64,000 bases of DNA from Selaginella moellendorffii (Eukaryota; Streptophyta; Lycopodiopsida; Selaginellales; Selaginellaceae): positions 1,707,146 to 1,771,145 of the forward strand of contig NW_003314272.1 in the NCBI RefSeq assembly GCF_000143415.4, written 5' to 3'. The stretch's first letter is position 1, and each line of letters starts with the position of its first letter. The notes beneath the pieces were generated by a model. That model was not told where the DNA came from. It worked only from the letters and a program-made list of their open reading frames with translations, and searched no databases. Of the stretch, positions 34,350 to 45,168 are shown piece after piece. Position numbers and translations under genes: made by a program.

Positions 34350-36714
34350 TGTGAGACACAAAATCCCTAGGCCCCAAAGTAGAGCTGGAGGGGCGCCACG
34401 TGGTAATGGCCGAAGCGAAAGCCAAACGAGCGTAACACATTTGGACTAAAAGCTCCACCTTGAAAGGTGGAGAGCGGGAGTGGAACCCCTAACAAAGTGC
34501 TTGAGGAATGAGCACGAAGCGAGCCATAAGCAAGGCTCCAAAAAGGGGACCCAAAAAGGACTAACACATGACACGTGAAAGTGTCCGAGATGGAGCTGAG
34601 ATGGAGCCCGAGATGGAGTCTGAGGTGGACCGAGACGGAGTCCGAGATGGAGTCCGAGATGGAGTCCGAGAAGGACCCCGAGATGGAGTCCGAGGTGGAC
34701 CCGAGATGGACCCGAAATGGAGTCCGAGATAGAGTCCGAGATGTAGTCCGAGATGGACCCGAGATGGAGTTCGAGATGGAGTCCGAGATGTAGTCCGAGA
34801 TGGACCCGAGATGGAGTCCGAGATGGAGTCCGAGAAGGACCCGAGATGGAGTCCGAGATGGAGTCCGAGATGGACCCGAGATGGACCCGAAATGGAGTCC
34901 GAGATAGAGTCCGAGATGTAGTCCGAGATGGACCCGAGATGGAGTTCGAGATGGAGTCCGAGATGTAGTCCGAGATGGACCCGAGATGGAGTCCGAGATG
35001 GAGTCCGAGAAGGACCCGAGATGGAGTCCGAGATGGAGTCCGAGATGGACCCGACATGGACCCGAGATGGAGTCCGAGATGGAGTCCGAGATGGACCCGA
35101 GATGGAGTCCGAAGTCGAGACCGGGACCAAGACCGAGACCGGGACCGAGACCGAGACCGAGATCGGGACCGAGACCGAGACTGAGGCCGAGGCCGAGTTC
35201 GAGTCCGAGTCCGAATCTGAGTCCGAGTCCGAGTCCGAGTCCGAGTCCGAGTCCGAGTCCGAGTTCGAGCCTGAGAGGGTGAAAGCCCAAAGCGTTCGTC
35301 TCCCAGACCCTAGGGGGTTTGGTGAGCTCCAAAAGTATAGTAGGGGGAGGACTGCAGTGGAGCCAGTTTGGCCAGGAAAGGCCAGTTTGGCCCAGGAAAG
35401 GCCAGTTTGGCCCAGGAAGGCCGGACCCAGTGTTGGGTGATGGGTTACCCACTGGGAAGTCCAAGACTAGAGTGAACACGGACCGACAAGCGGGGTAGCT
35501 TGGTGAAGTGTTCAAGAGCCGGCTCTAGTTCCCCCGGGAGATCGACTGGCCGATGCTCCCAGTCCAAGTGTGGGTGGCACTACCTACTTGGATACCAGGC
35601 GTGGCTCAACGGAACCTCGCTCTAAGCCCATGGCTAGAGCACCTAAAGGCGGAAGGCGGGGAGAGTACTCATGTGGCTTGCGTAAGGCCACGGTGTTTCG
35701 AAATGTTGTCCCAAAGGCCCAGACTGTGGAAAGGAAGAGGAGCAGTCCTCTAGGGTAGTGACCAAGGACACAATCGTGCGGTGAGGAAGTCCCAGAGGAC
35801 CGTGGGACTTAGTGGTCGGGCCTGTGGGCCTCGATCCAGTGGCAGTGTCGGCAAACACGGCCAGGGGCAGAAAGGGACTTAGTGGGGACTGACAGAGGGA
35901 TATTGGGGAAGGCTATTCCCCTTGTCGGTGGGCATCCTAAAGATGCTAAGGAGTGGATCTGAGATGACCACTCACGGATGGTTTGCCTAGTCTTGGAGAG
36001 CCAAGACTGTGATGTGAAAACTCCTGGATTCTCTAGACTGGGAGGAAAACGTCCACACGAGATCTTCCTAGGAGATTCAAATCTAATCTAGTCCCTAAAT
36101 CTAAAACTACACTACAAAATGAATGCACTTACCTGCTTGTGCCAAACCAAGTGGAGACTGTGAACACGTGCTTGAAGGTGCTAGTCCCACGCCTTTGATC
36201 CCTTGAAGGCGGTGGGTAAGTAAGACATTGCTGTGAATAGCCAAAGAGATAGGCAGAATGACGATGTATTGCAATGTATTTTGTATTAGGGATCAGTCTA
36301 AATACATTCTAAGTCCTACTTTTATAGTCGCTACTGCTCACGTCAAGGTTAGGAATACAGTCCTAACCTTGAACCTCTCAAGTTTACTTTCCTAAGCTTG
36401 AATCCTCGAGCTTGTCTTTTTCTCCCTTTTCCATGATGCAAGTGGTATTGGAATACCAGTGTGGCAAAGGTGATTGGGCATGGCCTTAGCGTAACAGGCT
36501 GCCATGTCGGTGGTACCTTTGAGTGTCGGTCATGGGATCGGACACGTGGAGCACTTGGACCAAGTGCAAATGTTGAGTGGCATGGATGCCATTCTCGGGG
36601 CTAGCAAGTCCTGAGTCCTGAATTGGACTTATGGAGGTTGTGATTGAGACTCCTCCAAGTGGTCGGAGGTGTGGTTAAGTGACTAAAGTAGAATGGAAAA
36701 ATTAGTCGCTTACA
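34350..36714 (+). mobile_element. B5: solo LTR of family B, TSD GGTTG, with a nested solo LTR
   Basis: It starts TGTGAGACAC and ends GTCGCTTACA; GGTTG is duplicated at 34,345-34,349 and 36,715-36,719. Without the nested 419-bp insertion and its duplicated 5 bp it is 1941 bp. The tandem array (about 34,580-35,270) is more diverged than in B1 or B3. Confidence 0.94.
36015..36433. mobile_element. Solo LTR of an unidentified family (419 bp), TSD TGATG
   Basis: An insertion in B5 relative to other B LTRs, bounded by TG...CA and flanked by TGATG at 36,010-36,014 and 36,434-36,438. The size and ends suggest a solo LTR. No other copy is in the window, so family and orientation are uncertain. Confidence 0.75.
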
Positions 36715-37025
36715 GGTTGGGGCCTCTGGCTTCTCTCTCTATGTCCCTGCGGGTAGGGCGTATCACACTTTTGTAGCTGGGTGACACCCAGAGCAGCAAG
36801 GGTGGCTAACTCTGTTGGTCATTTTCTTGTCAGCGACGGCCGGAAAGTGTCTGAGCTGGTAGCGCATCCGCGTTAGACAAAGAGGTTGCCCTCTAACTCA
36901 TTTAAGTTGGTGCATTTCTCACATAGTGTGAGTACCATGAACTTTTTATGGAGTTGTTTCCTTGGCGGTATTCTAGACTGGAGTATGCATCGACGAGGAC
37001 GTCGATCTTCCCAAGGGGGGGAGAG
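36715..37025 (+). other. C internal 3' end with polypurine tract
   Basis: Last internal segment of C. AAGGGGGGGAGAG at 37,013-37,025 directly precedes the 3' LTR and is a clear polypurine tract, confirming plus orientation. Confidence 0.85.
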
Positions 37026-37366
37026 TGTCGCGAATGTGACTTTGGGTATCGAAAGTTACCTGTCGGCCAGTCCTTACGGACACTCTTACCTTACTGCCAC
37101 GACGGCAGGAGGTCGGTATTGCTGGACCTGTTATTAGTCTCTGCCTAAGCTAGTTGAGAAATTGGTCCTCGCATGTGCACTTGACCAGATGGGCATAAGG
37201 ACGGAATTCCTAAGTGCTATTAGTCAAGCATACTTGACCTGGTTAGAGAAACTCATTTGTTGACTTGCACTTGCTAATGTTGGGAACCCCCGCAATATTG
37301 AGCTTGGTCCCTCAATATTCGCTAGATGATAGCTTACCGTGTCTGCCAAACACCCTCGCTATCATG

Positions 37367-38515
37367 TGTAAGCCACAAATTTTTCCTTTCCAATTTGCCA
37401 GCTTACCTCGTCTATCCATCCAACACTGCCTTGGCTTTTGCTAAGTTCCCTTGCCAAGGTTTTCGTCTATGGTACCAGCTCCTACTTGGTTTCAGCTACT
37501 CACTGCACGAGCAACGGAGTGTTAGCCATCCTTCCACAGATTCCCAAATCACTCTCAATCCCCCTCCCTGGGTTAGACTGGACTTAAGGTTCGGCTACAC
37601 TCCCTGCAAGCACAAGTAGCCAAGCACACCAAGCTTCCAGGTTCCTAACATCCCTTGGTACCACAAGACTTGATCATGGGACCCTCTAAATCCCAAGTCT
37701 TGAGTGCAACACTTGCTTCGGGACGCCGGGGCGAAACACCGTGGCCTAGCGGCCCGGTATGGGTACCTCTTGCCCCCCACTTCCATCCCGAAGGAAGGCC
37801 CAAGCCCCTAGGAAGGGCGAGGACCAATGAGCCGCATGGTACTCAAGTGGGGCACCACTCCACATGAGCCGGGAGCACCGCAATCGGTTTCCCTTTCGGG
37901 AGTGGGAGCTGCTCTTGAGCACTTCCTTGGATGGCCCCTCCGGCACCAGCCAAGTCCATGCTCACTCCCACCCAAGGCCCCTCGGTCCCAGTCCCAACCT
38001 CAAGTCGGTTTGGAAGCCCAACTGGAGAGTCCCTTCAAAACTGGTTCCTGGACCTCACTATCCCTACTATACTTTTGGAACCCCCTGCAGCCCCCCCCCC
38101 CCTGGGAGACGCACGCTTTGGGCTTTCACCCCTTGACCTGTATTAGTATTTGGACTTAGTCTCTGGCTCGATCTCGGACCCGATTTCGGATCCGACTTCG
38201 GATTCGGGTTTGGACTCGATCACGGACTCGATCTCGGACCCGATCTCGGACCCAACCTCGGACTCGACCTCGGACTCGGTCTCGGACCCGATTTCGGATC
38301 TCGGACTCCGTCTCGAACTCGGTCTCGAACTCGGACTCGAACTCGGTCCCCGAATCGGTCTCAGACTCGATTCCGGACTCTATCTCGAACTCGGTCCTAG
38401 AGTCGGTCTTGGACTCGATCCTCGACTTGGTCCCATCCGATAAACTCTTTGTCATTTCGGTCAAGCTTTTGGGGATCCTTTAGCCTACGACATCTCGGGG
38501 AGTCGGTTCCTTACA
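37367..38515 (-). repeat. A3 3' LTR (1149 bp)
   Basis: TGTAAGCCAC...GTTCCTTACA. Tandem array at about 38,158-38,425; conserved core at 38,056-38,132. Confidence 0.94.
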
Positions 38516-38556
38516 ACTCCACCACCCATAGAAGAGGTTCGATGCCCACATCGAAC
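38516..38556 (-). other. A3 polypurine tract and adjacent hairpin
   Basis: On the minus strand TATGGGTGGTGGAGT abuts the 3' LTR. Upstream lies the GTTCGATG/CATCGAAC stem (38,537-38,556) with loop TGGG, whereas the loop in B is AGGA. The tract is identical to family B although the neighbouring LTRs differ. Confidence 0.8.
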
Positions 38557-38580
38557 GTCTCGCTTTATCCTACGACTTGT

Positions 38581-38846
38581 TGACCATGTCTCCGGGGGCA
38601 TCCCCCCACTTAGCGGTGTGCCTAAGTTAGCCTCCCCGGCCAAGAGCCCATGACAACGGAATATAGGTGTCCCTATACTCCTCACCTCACCACGCCCTAG
38701 TATGGGGTCGGGACTTGAACCCAGCCTTGCTTTACTAGGGGGTTGGGACTCAAACCCAACCTCCGTAGAATATGTCTACGGATTCGACATCCCCGCGGGG
38801 AGTCGGGCGTAGTGCCCTACGCCTGGTCGACCTATCCAACCCATGC
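38581..38846 (-). other. A3 structured-RNA module with tRNA T-arm-like hairpins
   Basis: It lies between the chromodomain stop and the 3' LTR. Stems are GGCGTAG/CTACGCC (38,806-38,823), TCCGTAGA/TCTACGGA (38,762-38,782), GGTTGGG/CCCAACC around a TTTGAGT loop (38,741-38,761), and CCTAGTA/TACTAGG (38,696-38,739) enclosing a second T-arm-like hairpin. Compared with B, base pairs change on both sides (for example A-T in A for G-C in B in the first and last stems), so pairing is kept while sequence changes. Confidence 0.65.
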
Positions 38847-38918
38847 TAATTAGCTTACCTTTGGCGCGCCTTCGGGTCCCAACATATTGCACTTGCTCAA
38901 CTTTGCAAATTGATATTT

Positions 38919-41900
38919 TTAATTGAATTTTGCATAAGTACATAGAGTTCTGCCTTGCAGAAATTCCTCCACTAGTTCTCGAGCGTTCGCTAGGTTCTCC
39001 TCCGGTTCCCATGTTGCTTCACAGTGTGGAAATCCTTTCCACTTCACATGGAACTCTCTCACCTCACGTCCTTGTCGCTTGCTCTTGCGCGCATTGAGGA
39101 TGGCCTCGACTTCGTATTCCTCTTCCCCTTGGATAACCTCAGGTAAAGGTCTTACTTGGTCCTTGCGAAGCGGATCCTCAAAGTACGGCTTGAGTAAGTT
39201 CACGTGGAACACTGGGTGCATCTTCCCCATCTCTCGAGGAAGTCGGAGTCGGTAAGCCACTTTACCGATTCGTGCCTCAATTTCATAAGGCCCCGTGAAC
39301 CTGCTTAAGGAACTCAAGATCAATTCATTTACAGGAATACATGCATCTTTACCTTTGGGTCAACTTTCGGCTGATCCCACTTGGTAGTCTGAGGTTCTTG
39401 GTGTTCAGCCACACCTTCTCCCCCGCTTGGAACTCCACATCCCGACGCTTTTGGTTCGCGTACTTAGTTTGCCTTTGTTGAGCCCGTTCCAAGGAATCCC
39501 TCACTAGATTCCAAATGTTGAGTCTTTCCGCCGTGAATGCCTCCACTGCGGGTAACTCTCCATGATACTCGGCCACGCCGAGTTCCACAGGACCTTCAAT
39601 AGCTCGCCCATTGATGAGTTCCCATAGACTCACCCCGATGCTTGAGTGTGGTGAGTTGTTATAACACATTTCCGCAAGTCCCAAATGACTTACCCAGTCG
39701 GTCTGGTCTCCCAAGACATAGCATCGCAAATATTCCTCCAGCTGCCTATTCACCCTTTCCGTTTGTCCGTCTGTCAAGAAGTGTTAGTGCCATCAATCTT
39801 GACTTAATACCCATTACCTATCTGTGGGTGATAGGCTGTGCTGAATTTCAATTTGGTGCGATACTGTTCTAGGAGTGTCCTCCAGAACCTACTAGTGAAG
39901 ATCTTATCTCGATCTGAGATAATCTCTTCCGGCCTTCCCCGCACTCGAACCACTTGTTCAAAGAACAGCTTCGCCACACCTTCCGCATCCACTTCTGTTG
40001 TGGTGGGTATGAAATGTGCCATTTTCGAAAATCGGTCCACCACCACGAATATCGCATCAAACCCCTCGCTTGGGGGGAGTCCCGTGATGAAGTCCATCAT
40101 AAGACATTTCCACAGGCGATCTGGAATTGGGATGCTTTGCAACAAGCCCCCACTAGCCTTAGTCATGGCTTTTACCTGCTGACATGTTGGACATGTCTTT
40201 ACATAGTCTTGGACGTCCTTAGCCATATCTGGCCAATGGTACTTCCTTTTGAGTAAGCCCATCGTCTTGGGCACTCCACCGTGTCCCGCAAGAGGTCCGT
40301 CATGACACTCTTCTAAGGCCACCTTCCTTAGTTCCCCTTCTGGAACATACACCCTCGTTTGCTTGTAATAAATGAGTCCGTTGCGTTCTGCATAGCCCGT
40401 TTTCTCTTCCGTTGGCAGCTCACCTCTCTGGTGAGCTTCCCGCGCCTCTAGATTCCTCAGCAACACTTCCTGTGCTAGACCATCGTTCTCATATGCTGTC
40501 CGCACATCGTCCCAGAAGGTTGCTGTTGCGCTGGATATTGCCAACTTCAATCTCGCTTTTCGACTTAGCGCATCCGCCACGATGTTGCTCTTCCCAGGCT
40601 TGTACAGAATTTCGCAATCAAACTCGGCCAAGGCATTGGCCCACCGACCTTGTTTCCCTCTTAGGTCGGGCTGTGACAAGAAGTGTTCCGTTGCCACATT
40701 GTCCGTGTAAACCTTGAAGTGTCTCCCAAGGTAGTGTTGCCACTCCTTGAGTGCCTTGACCACCGCAAACAATTCCTTCTCGTGGGTAAGCCACTTCCGT
40801 TGAGCCTTGTCCAGCTTCTTCGAGAAGAACGCTACCGGATGGTTGTCTTGCTTCAGAACTGCACCTAATGCAAAGTCCGAAGCATCCGTTTCTACCTCAA
40901 AGTCCTTACCAAAGTCTGGTAATGCCAATACGGGAGCCTTCCTCAACTTCCCTTTGAGGTGGACGAATGCCGCCTCGCATTCTGCTGTCCATACCATCTT
41001 CCCTTTTCCTGTTTGGTCCGTTAAGGGCAGGGATACTCTCGAATAGTGTCTGATAAACTTTCGATAGTAGTTGCATAGCCCCAGGAACGCCCTCAACTCA
41101 TGTACATTCGATGGTCGCTCCCATTCCTGGATCGCTTGGACCTTCTCCGGGTCCACCTTGAGCCCGTCCTGGCCCACCACATGCCAGAGAAACTTTACCT
41201 CTTGTTGAGCAAAGTCACATTTGCTCTCTTTAGCATACAGCTTGTGTTCCCTTAGTTTCTCAAACACCTTCGCCAAGTGTTCGGCATGCTCTTCTAGCGT
41301 CTCGCTATAGATCAGGATGTCGTCGATATAGACGACCACGAAGTGATCCAGATAGGGTACAAAGACGTGGTTCATTAGCGCCGAAAACGTCGCCGGTGCA
41401 TTACATAGCCCGAAGGGCATCACCAGAAACTCAAAGCTCCCATACCTCGTTTGACAGGTTGTCTTCTCGACATCTTCCTCGGCTACCCTGATCTGGTAGT
41501 ATCCTGACCTTAGGTCAATCCTCGAGAAGTATTTTGCCTTTCCCAACCTATCGAACAGGTCCTCAATCCTTGGCAAAGGGTACTTGTTCTTCTTTGTATA
41601 CTTGTTGAGCAAGCGGTAGTCTATGCACATGCGCATAGATCCATCTTTCTTTTTCACAAATAACACCGGCGCCCCATACGGCGACTTGCTCAACCTAACA
41701 TACCCTTTGTCCACCAACTCCTCTAGTTGGCACTTGAGCTCCTTGAGTTCTTTTTCGTTCAAACGATAAGGGGGACGAACCACTGCCTCAGCACCCTCGA
41801 CCAGCTCAATCTTATGTTCTATCGGTCGTGCTGGGGGCAGCCCCGCCGGTAGCTCCTCCAGCATGGTATCCTGGAATTGGTTCAACACCCGTTGGATCAC

Positions 41901-43610
41901 TAAAGGTACTTCTTCCATTCTTGTCTTTCTATTACTCTTCACCGAGAGTAAGCACAAAAAGGCCACTTTAGTTCCCTTAGTGAGTTGTCCTCTCGTGGAC
42001 ACCAGGTTTAAGCAGGAATCTTTGGCCTTGCTTTGCCCTACCTTTAGATCTTGGGCCTCCACCCTAGATCTTCTTCCTTGGGCATTCGCCAGTACCACAA
42101 GGTTTCTACTTTGTCCATGCAGGGCTACCACGAATCGATTGAACCAGTCCATTCCGAAGATCACGTCAAATCCCACCATGTCCAACACGGTGAAGTCCAT
42201 GTCCACCTTCCAAGTCCCCACTTCGACTCTCGCTTGTCGAAGTACCTCATCGGTGCTTTGGCTACCTTGAACAAACTCTATAGTCCTTGGTTCGCCTAGC
42301 CGCTGCACCGTTAGTCCAGCTTGCCGGACTATGTCTGCAGCCACAAAATTATCCAAAGCATCCGTGTCAATAAGGATTTTAACAAAGCTACCTCTGAGCT
42401 TCCCTCGGAGGGCTAGTAGATGTCGCGAACGACTCTCTACCAAAGTTGCTCGTGTAATGAGTAACTTTGAGTTAGGGGCTGGATCACATACCTCTGTTTG
42501 GACTTCACCCGACTTGATGGCCATATTGGCTCTGGCCTTCTTCGGGTAGGGACATTCCCTCGAGAAGTGTCCCGCTTCACCGCAGTTGTAGCATACGTTG
42601 TTTCCCACGCTGCTATATGACTTGACCTTCTTATCCGTGGGTTTGTCTCTTTTCGCCTGACTCCCCCACGTACTCGCTCGCTGGCCACCGGATCTGCCTT
42701 TCCGGAACCCCGAGGACTCATTCTTAGAGAAACTCTTCTTGAATTTCCCTCTGCTAAACGTTCCCCTTGGTTTGGCCCCTTTGCTAAACGTAGATCCCGA
42801 CCCCGTCGTGTTCCCCTTTTGCAGGTTATCATTGAAATGCACCTTGATGGCCGCATCCAACGCTTCTTTGTAGTTGGTCGGGTTCCACCGCATTACTTCG
42901 CCGCGAGCCCAGGTTTGCAAACCTGATATGAAGGCATGGAACGCATCCATATCCCCCATGTCCGTGACAAGTATCCTCTTTGCCATAAACCCATTCACAT
43001 ACTCCTGAATGGTTCCGGTCTGCTTCAGCCTACTCAGCTCGTCCCTTAGATGCAGAGTAGCATTTGGAGGAACGTAAGTTGCGCGGATCCTCGCCTTCAT
43101 CATTTCCCAAGTGGCCACCGGTCCTTCGTTGGCCTCTGTCGTTCTCCACCAAGACTTGGCATTATCTGCCAAGTATGGTTTTGCACATGGGACCTTCTCC
43201 GAGCTTGGTAATCGCAACACTCGGAAGTAGTCCTCCATATCGTAGAACCAATCCTCCACCACCTTATAGTCGTTCACTCCCTTGAAGACCGGTGGGGGCT
43301 TTGGTTTGTACTTGGGAACTGCCTGAGGGACCGATTCCACTTCGGTCTGTTCGACCTTGTCTGGTTTTGCCTCAGTCCCTGCCGAAGGGTCCGCACTTTC
43401 TGCGCTGCCAGCATCCGCAGTCTTTCGCTTTTTCTTCCGCTTCTCGTCACGCTTTAGCTTGCGTACGAGAGTCTCTAGCAGATTATTGGTCTGTGCCAAT
43501 TGTCCTTCTAGAACATCCAATCGAGCCTTGGACGACCGAACCTCACCACCAGACTCATGTTTGGAAGTTGCCTCACTGGAGTCCTCCTCATGCAAGGATT
43601 CCTCATCCAT
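38919..43610 (-). CDS. A3 gag-pol polyprotein with two short introns in integrase
   Basis: Minus-strand exons 43,610-39,818, 39,770-39,353 and 39,300-38,919 add to 4593 bp, exactly 1531 codons with the stop. Order: basic/acidic gag with a retrotransposon gag domain, zinc knuckle [14 protein letters not shown], protease, RT with YIDD, RNase H (DASDF), integrase with HHCC finger and DDE core, and a C-terminal chromodomain ([10 protein letters not shown]...WEPEENL). This domain order is that of Ty3/gypsy chromoviruses, which make gag-pol as one frame. The protease site reads DTDAL instead of DTGAS as in A1, so the protease is probably inactive. Only intron removal gives an intact integrase. The start is the first ATG after an in-frame TGA at 43,670-43,668; an upstream ATG lies at 43,691. 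Confidence 0.85.
39301..39352 (-). other. A3 integrase intron 2 (52 bp, phase 2)
   Basis: Donor CAAAG|GTAAAG and acceptor TTAAGCAG|GTTC on the minus strand. It interrupts the stretch between KLTQR and the FTGPYEIE segment before the chromodomain. Unspliced, it gives an immediate stop. Removal keeps the frame. Conserved in A1 (34-85) and A2 (17,576-17,626). Confidence 0.75.
39771..39817 (-). other. A3 integrase intron 1 (47 bp, phase 1)
   Basis: The minus strand reads CAGATAG|GTAATGG at the donor and TTGACAG|ACGG at the acceptor, with CACTAAC, a good plant branch-point match, about 15 nt before the acceptor. It contains an in-frame TAA. Removing it joins YHPQ to GQTERVN in frame, restoring the region with the third catalytic acid. 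Splicing is predicted, not shown. Confidence 0.75.
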
Positions 43611-43734
43611 CGCCTCCTGTTCGACTGGAGGCTCCAGCTCTGGAGGAGGTTCCGTCTCTGCCTGGGTTCACTTACGTCCTGCCCTTGCCATCTCCCAGCA
43701 ATCCGCCTCTATCCTTCGCTAGAACTGAGGAAGA

Positions 43735-43750
43735 GGCTCCGATACCAAAT
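43735..43750 (-). other. A3 primer binding site
   Basis: The minus strand reads ATTTGGTATCGGAGCC beside the 5' LTR, a tRNA-Met-type site with the same A-to-G change as in B1 and B3. Confidence 0.9.
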
Positions 43751-44569
43751 TGTAAGCCACAAATTTTTCCTTTCCAATTTGCCAGCTTACCTCGTCTATC
43801 CGTCCAACACTGCCTTGGCTTTTGCTAAGTTCCCTTGCCAAGGTTTTCGTCTATGGTACCAGCTCCTACTTGGTTTCAGCTACTCACTGCACGAGCAACG
43901 GAGTGTTAGCCATCCTTCCACGGATTCCCAAATCACTCTCAATCCCCCTCCCCGGGTTAGACTGGACTTAAGGTTCGGCTACACTCCCCGCAAGCACAAG
44001 CAGCCAAGCACACCAAGCTTCCAGGTTCCTAACATCCCTTGGTACCACAAGACTTGATCATGGGACCCTCTAAATCCCAAGTCTTGAGTGCAACACTTGC
44101 TTCAGGACGCCGGGGCGAAACACCATGGCCTAGCGGCCCGGTATGGGTACCAGCCAAGTCCATGCTCACTCCCACCCAAGGCCCCTCGGTCCCAGTCCCA
44201 ACCTCAAGTCGGTTTGGAAGCCCAACTGGAGAGTCCCTTCAAAACTGGTTCCTGGACCTCACTATCCCTACTATACTTTTGGAACCCCCTGCAGCCCCCC
44301 CCCCCCCTGGGAGACGCACGCTTTGGGCTTTCACCCCTTGACCCGTATTAGTATTTGGACTTAGTCTCTGGCTCGATCTCGGACCCGATTTCGGATCCGA
44401 CTTCGGATTCGGGTTCGGACTCGATCACGGACTCGATCTTGGACCCGATCTCGGACCCAACCTCGGACTCGATCCGAGACTTGGTCCCATCCGATAAACT
44501 CTTTGTCATTTCGGTCAAGCTTTTGGGGATCCTTTAGCCTACAACATCTCGGGGAGTCGGTTCCTTACA
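43751..44569 (-). repeat. A3 5' LTR (819 bp, two internal deletions)
   Basis: Same ends as the 3' LTR but 330 bp shorter. One deletion (near 44,150) joins two copies of a short ACC microhomology; the other (near 44,475) removes part of the tandem array. The conserved core remains at about 44,265-44,336. Confidence 0.93.
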
Positions 44570-44574
44570 ACTAA

Positions 44575-45168
44575 TGTAAGCTCCTGAGTTTGGACTTCCC
44601 GGGAGGTCACCCAGCCCAGTACTATTCAAACCCAAGGACGCTTAACCCCAAATATCCCAAGACCCTTAACCGATTGGAAAAGGGGGTGCACTCTTATTCA
44701 TGGGCCCTTTCCCTCTATATTTGAACCCCATGGACCGTCTCTCAAGTCGTTCTCTTTGGTTGCTTACAATCCACCACGCTTCCCTGCAAGTTCACGCCCT
44801 CGTGAACGGAAGCTGAGAGCCGCAGCTCTCCCGAGAGCCCCGCTCTCTTGACACCCTACCCCTCGGGTCGAGCCCAGCGGGAGCAAACTGGACCAGCCAG
44901 ATGTCAATCAACATGTGGTGTGATTCCCCTAGCCAACCAACAGAGTCGGACCCGAGACCCCCTCTGATACCAAATGTAAGCTCCTGAGTTTGGACTTCCT
45001 GGGAGGTCACCCAGCCCAGTACTATTCAAACCCAAGGACGCTTAACCCCAAATATCCCAAGACCCTTAACCAATTGGAAAAGGGGGTGCACTCTTATTCA
45101 TGGGCCCTTTCCCTCTATATTTGAACCCCATGGACCGTCTCTCAAGTCGTTCTCTTTGGTTGCTTACA
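44575..45168 (-). mobile_element. TRIM1: miniature LTR retrotransposon abutting A3
   Basis: Two 194-bp LTRs (44,575-44,768 and 44,975-45,168; TGTAAGCTCC...GCTTACA) lie exactly 400 bp apart, with 206 bp between. The minus strand has TTTGGTATCAGAGG (44,961-44,974) next to the right LTR, a tRNA-Met-type PBS. There is no coding capacity. It is flanked by ACTAA on the left and TCATG on the right, so it has no TSD of its own. Confidence 0.9.

Larger units (their letters stand above)
37367..44569 (-). mobile_element. A3: structurally complete Ty3/gypsy chromovirus
   Basis: 3' LTR at 37,367-38,515, internal region 38,516-43,750, 5' LTR 43,751-44,569. PBS and PPT are present. TCATG stands left of it (37,362-37,366), but the right flank is ACTAA followed at once by TRIM1; the second TCATG appears only after TRIM1 (45,169-45,173). 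The coding region is the best preserved of the three A copies. Confidence 0.95.

Noticed and set aside
34350-36714. B5 as a full element
   Set aside because: No second LTR, PBS or PPT; TSD GGTTG flanks a single LTR directly.
36846-36900. tRNA-like GAGCTGGTAGCGCATCC in the C internal region
   Set aside because: It resembles a D-arm, but no matching T-arm or acceptor stem follows within tRNA distance.
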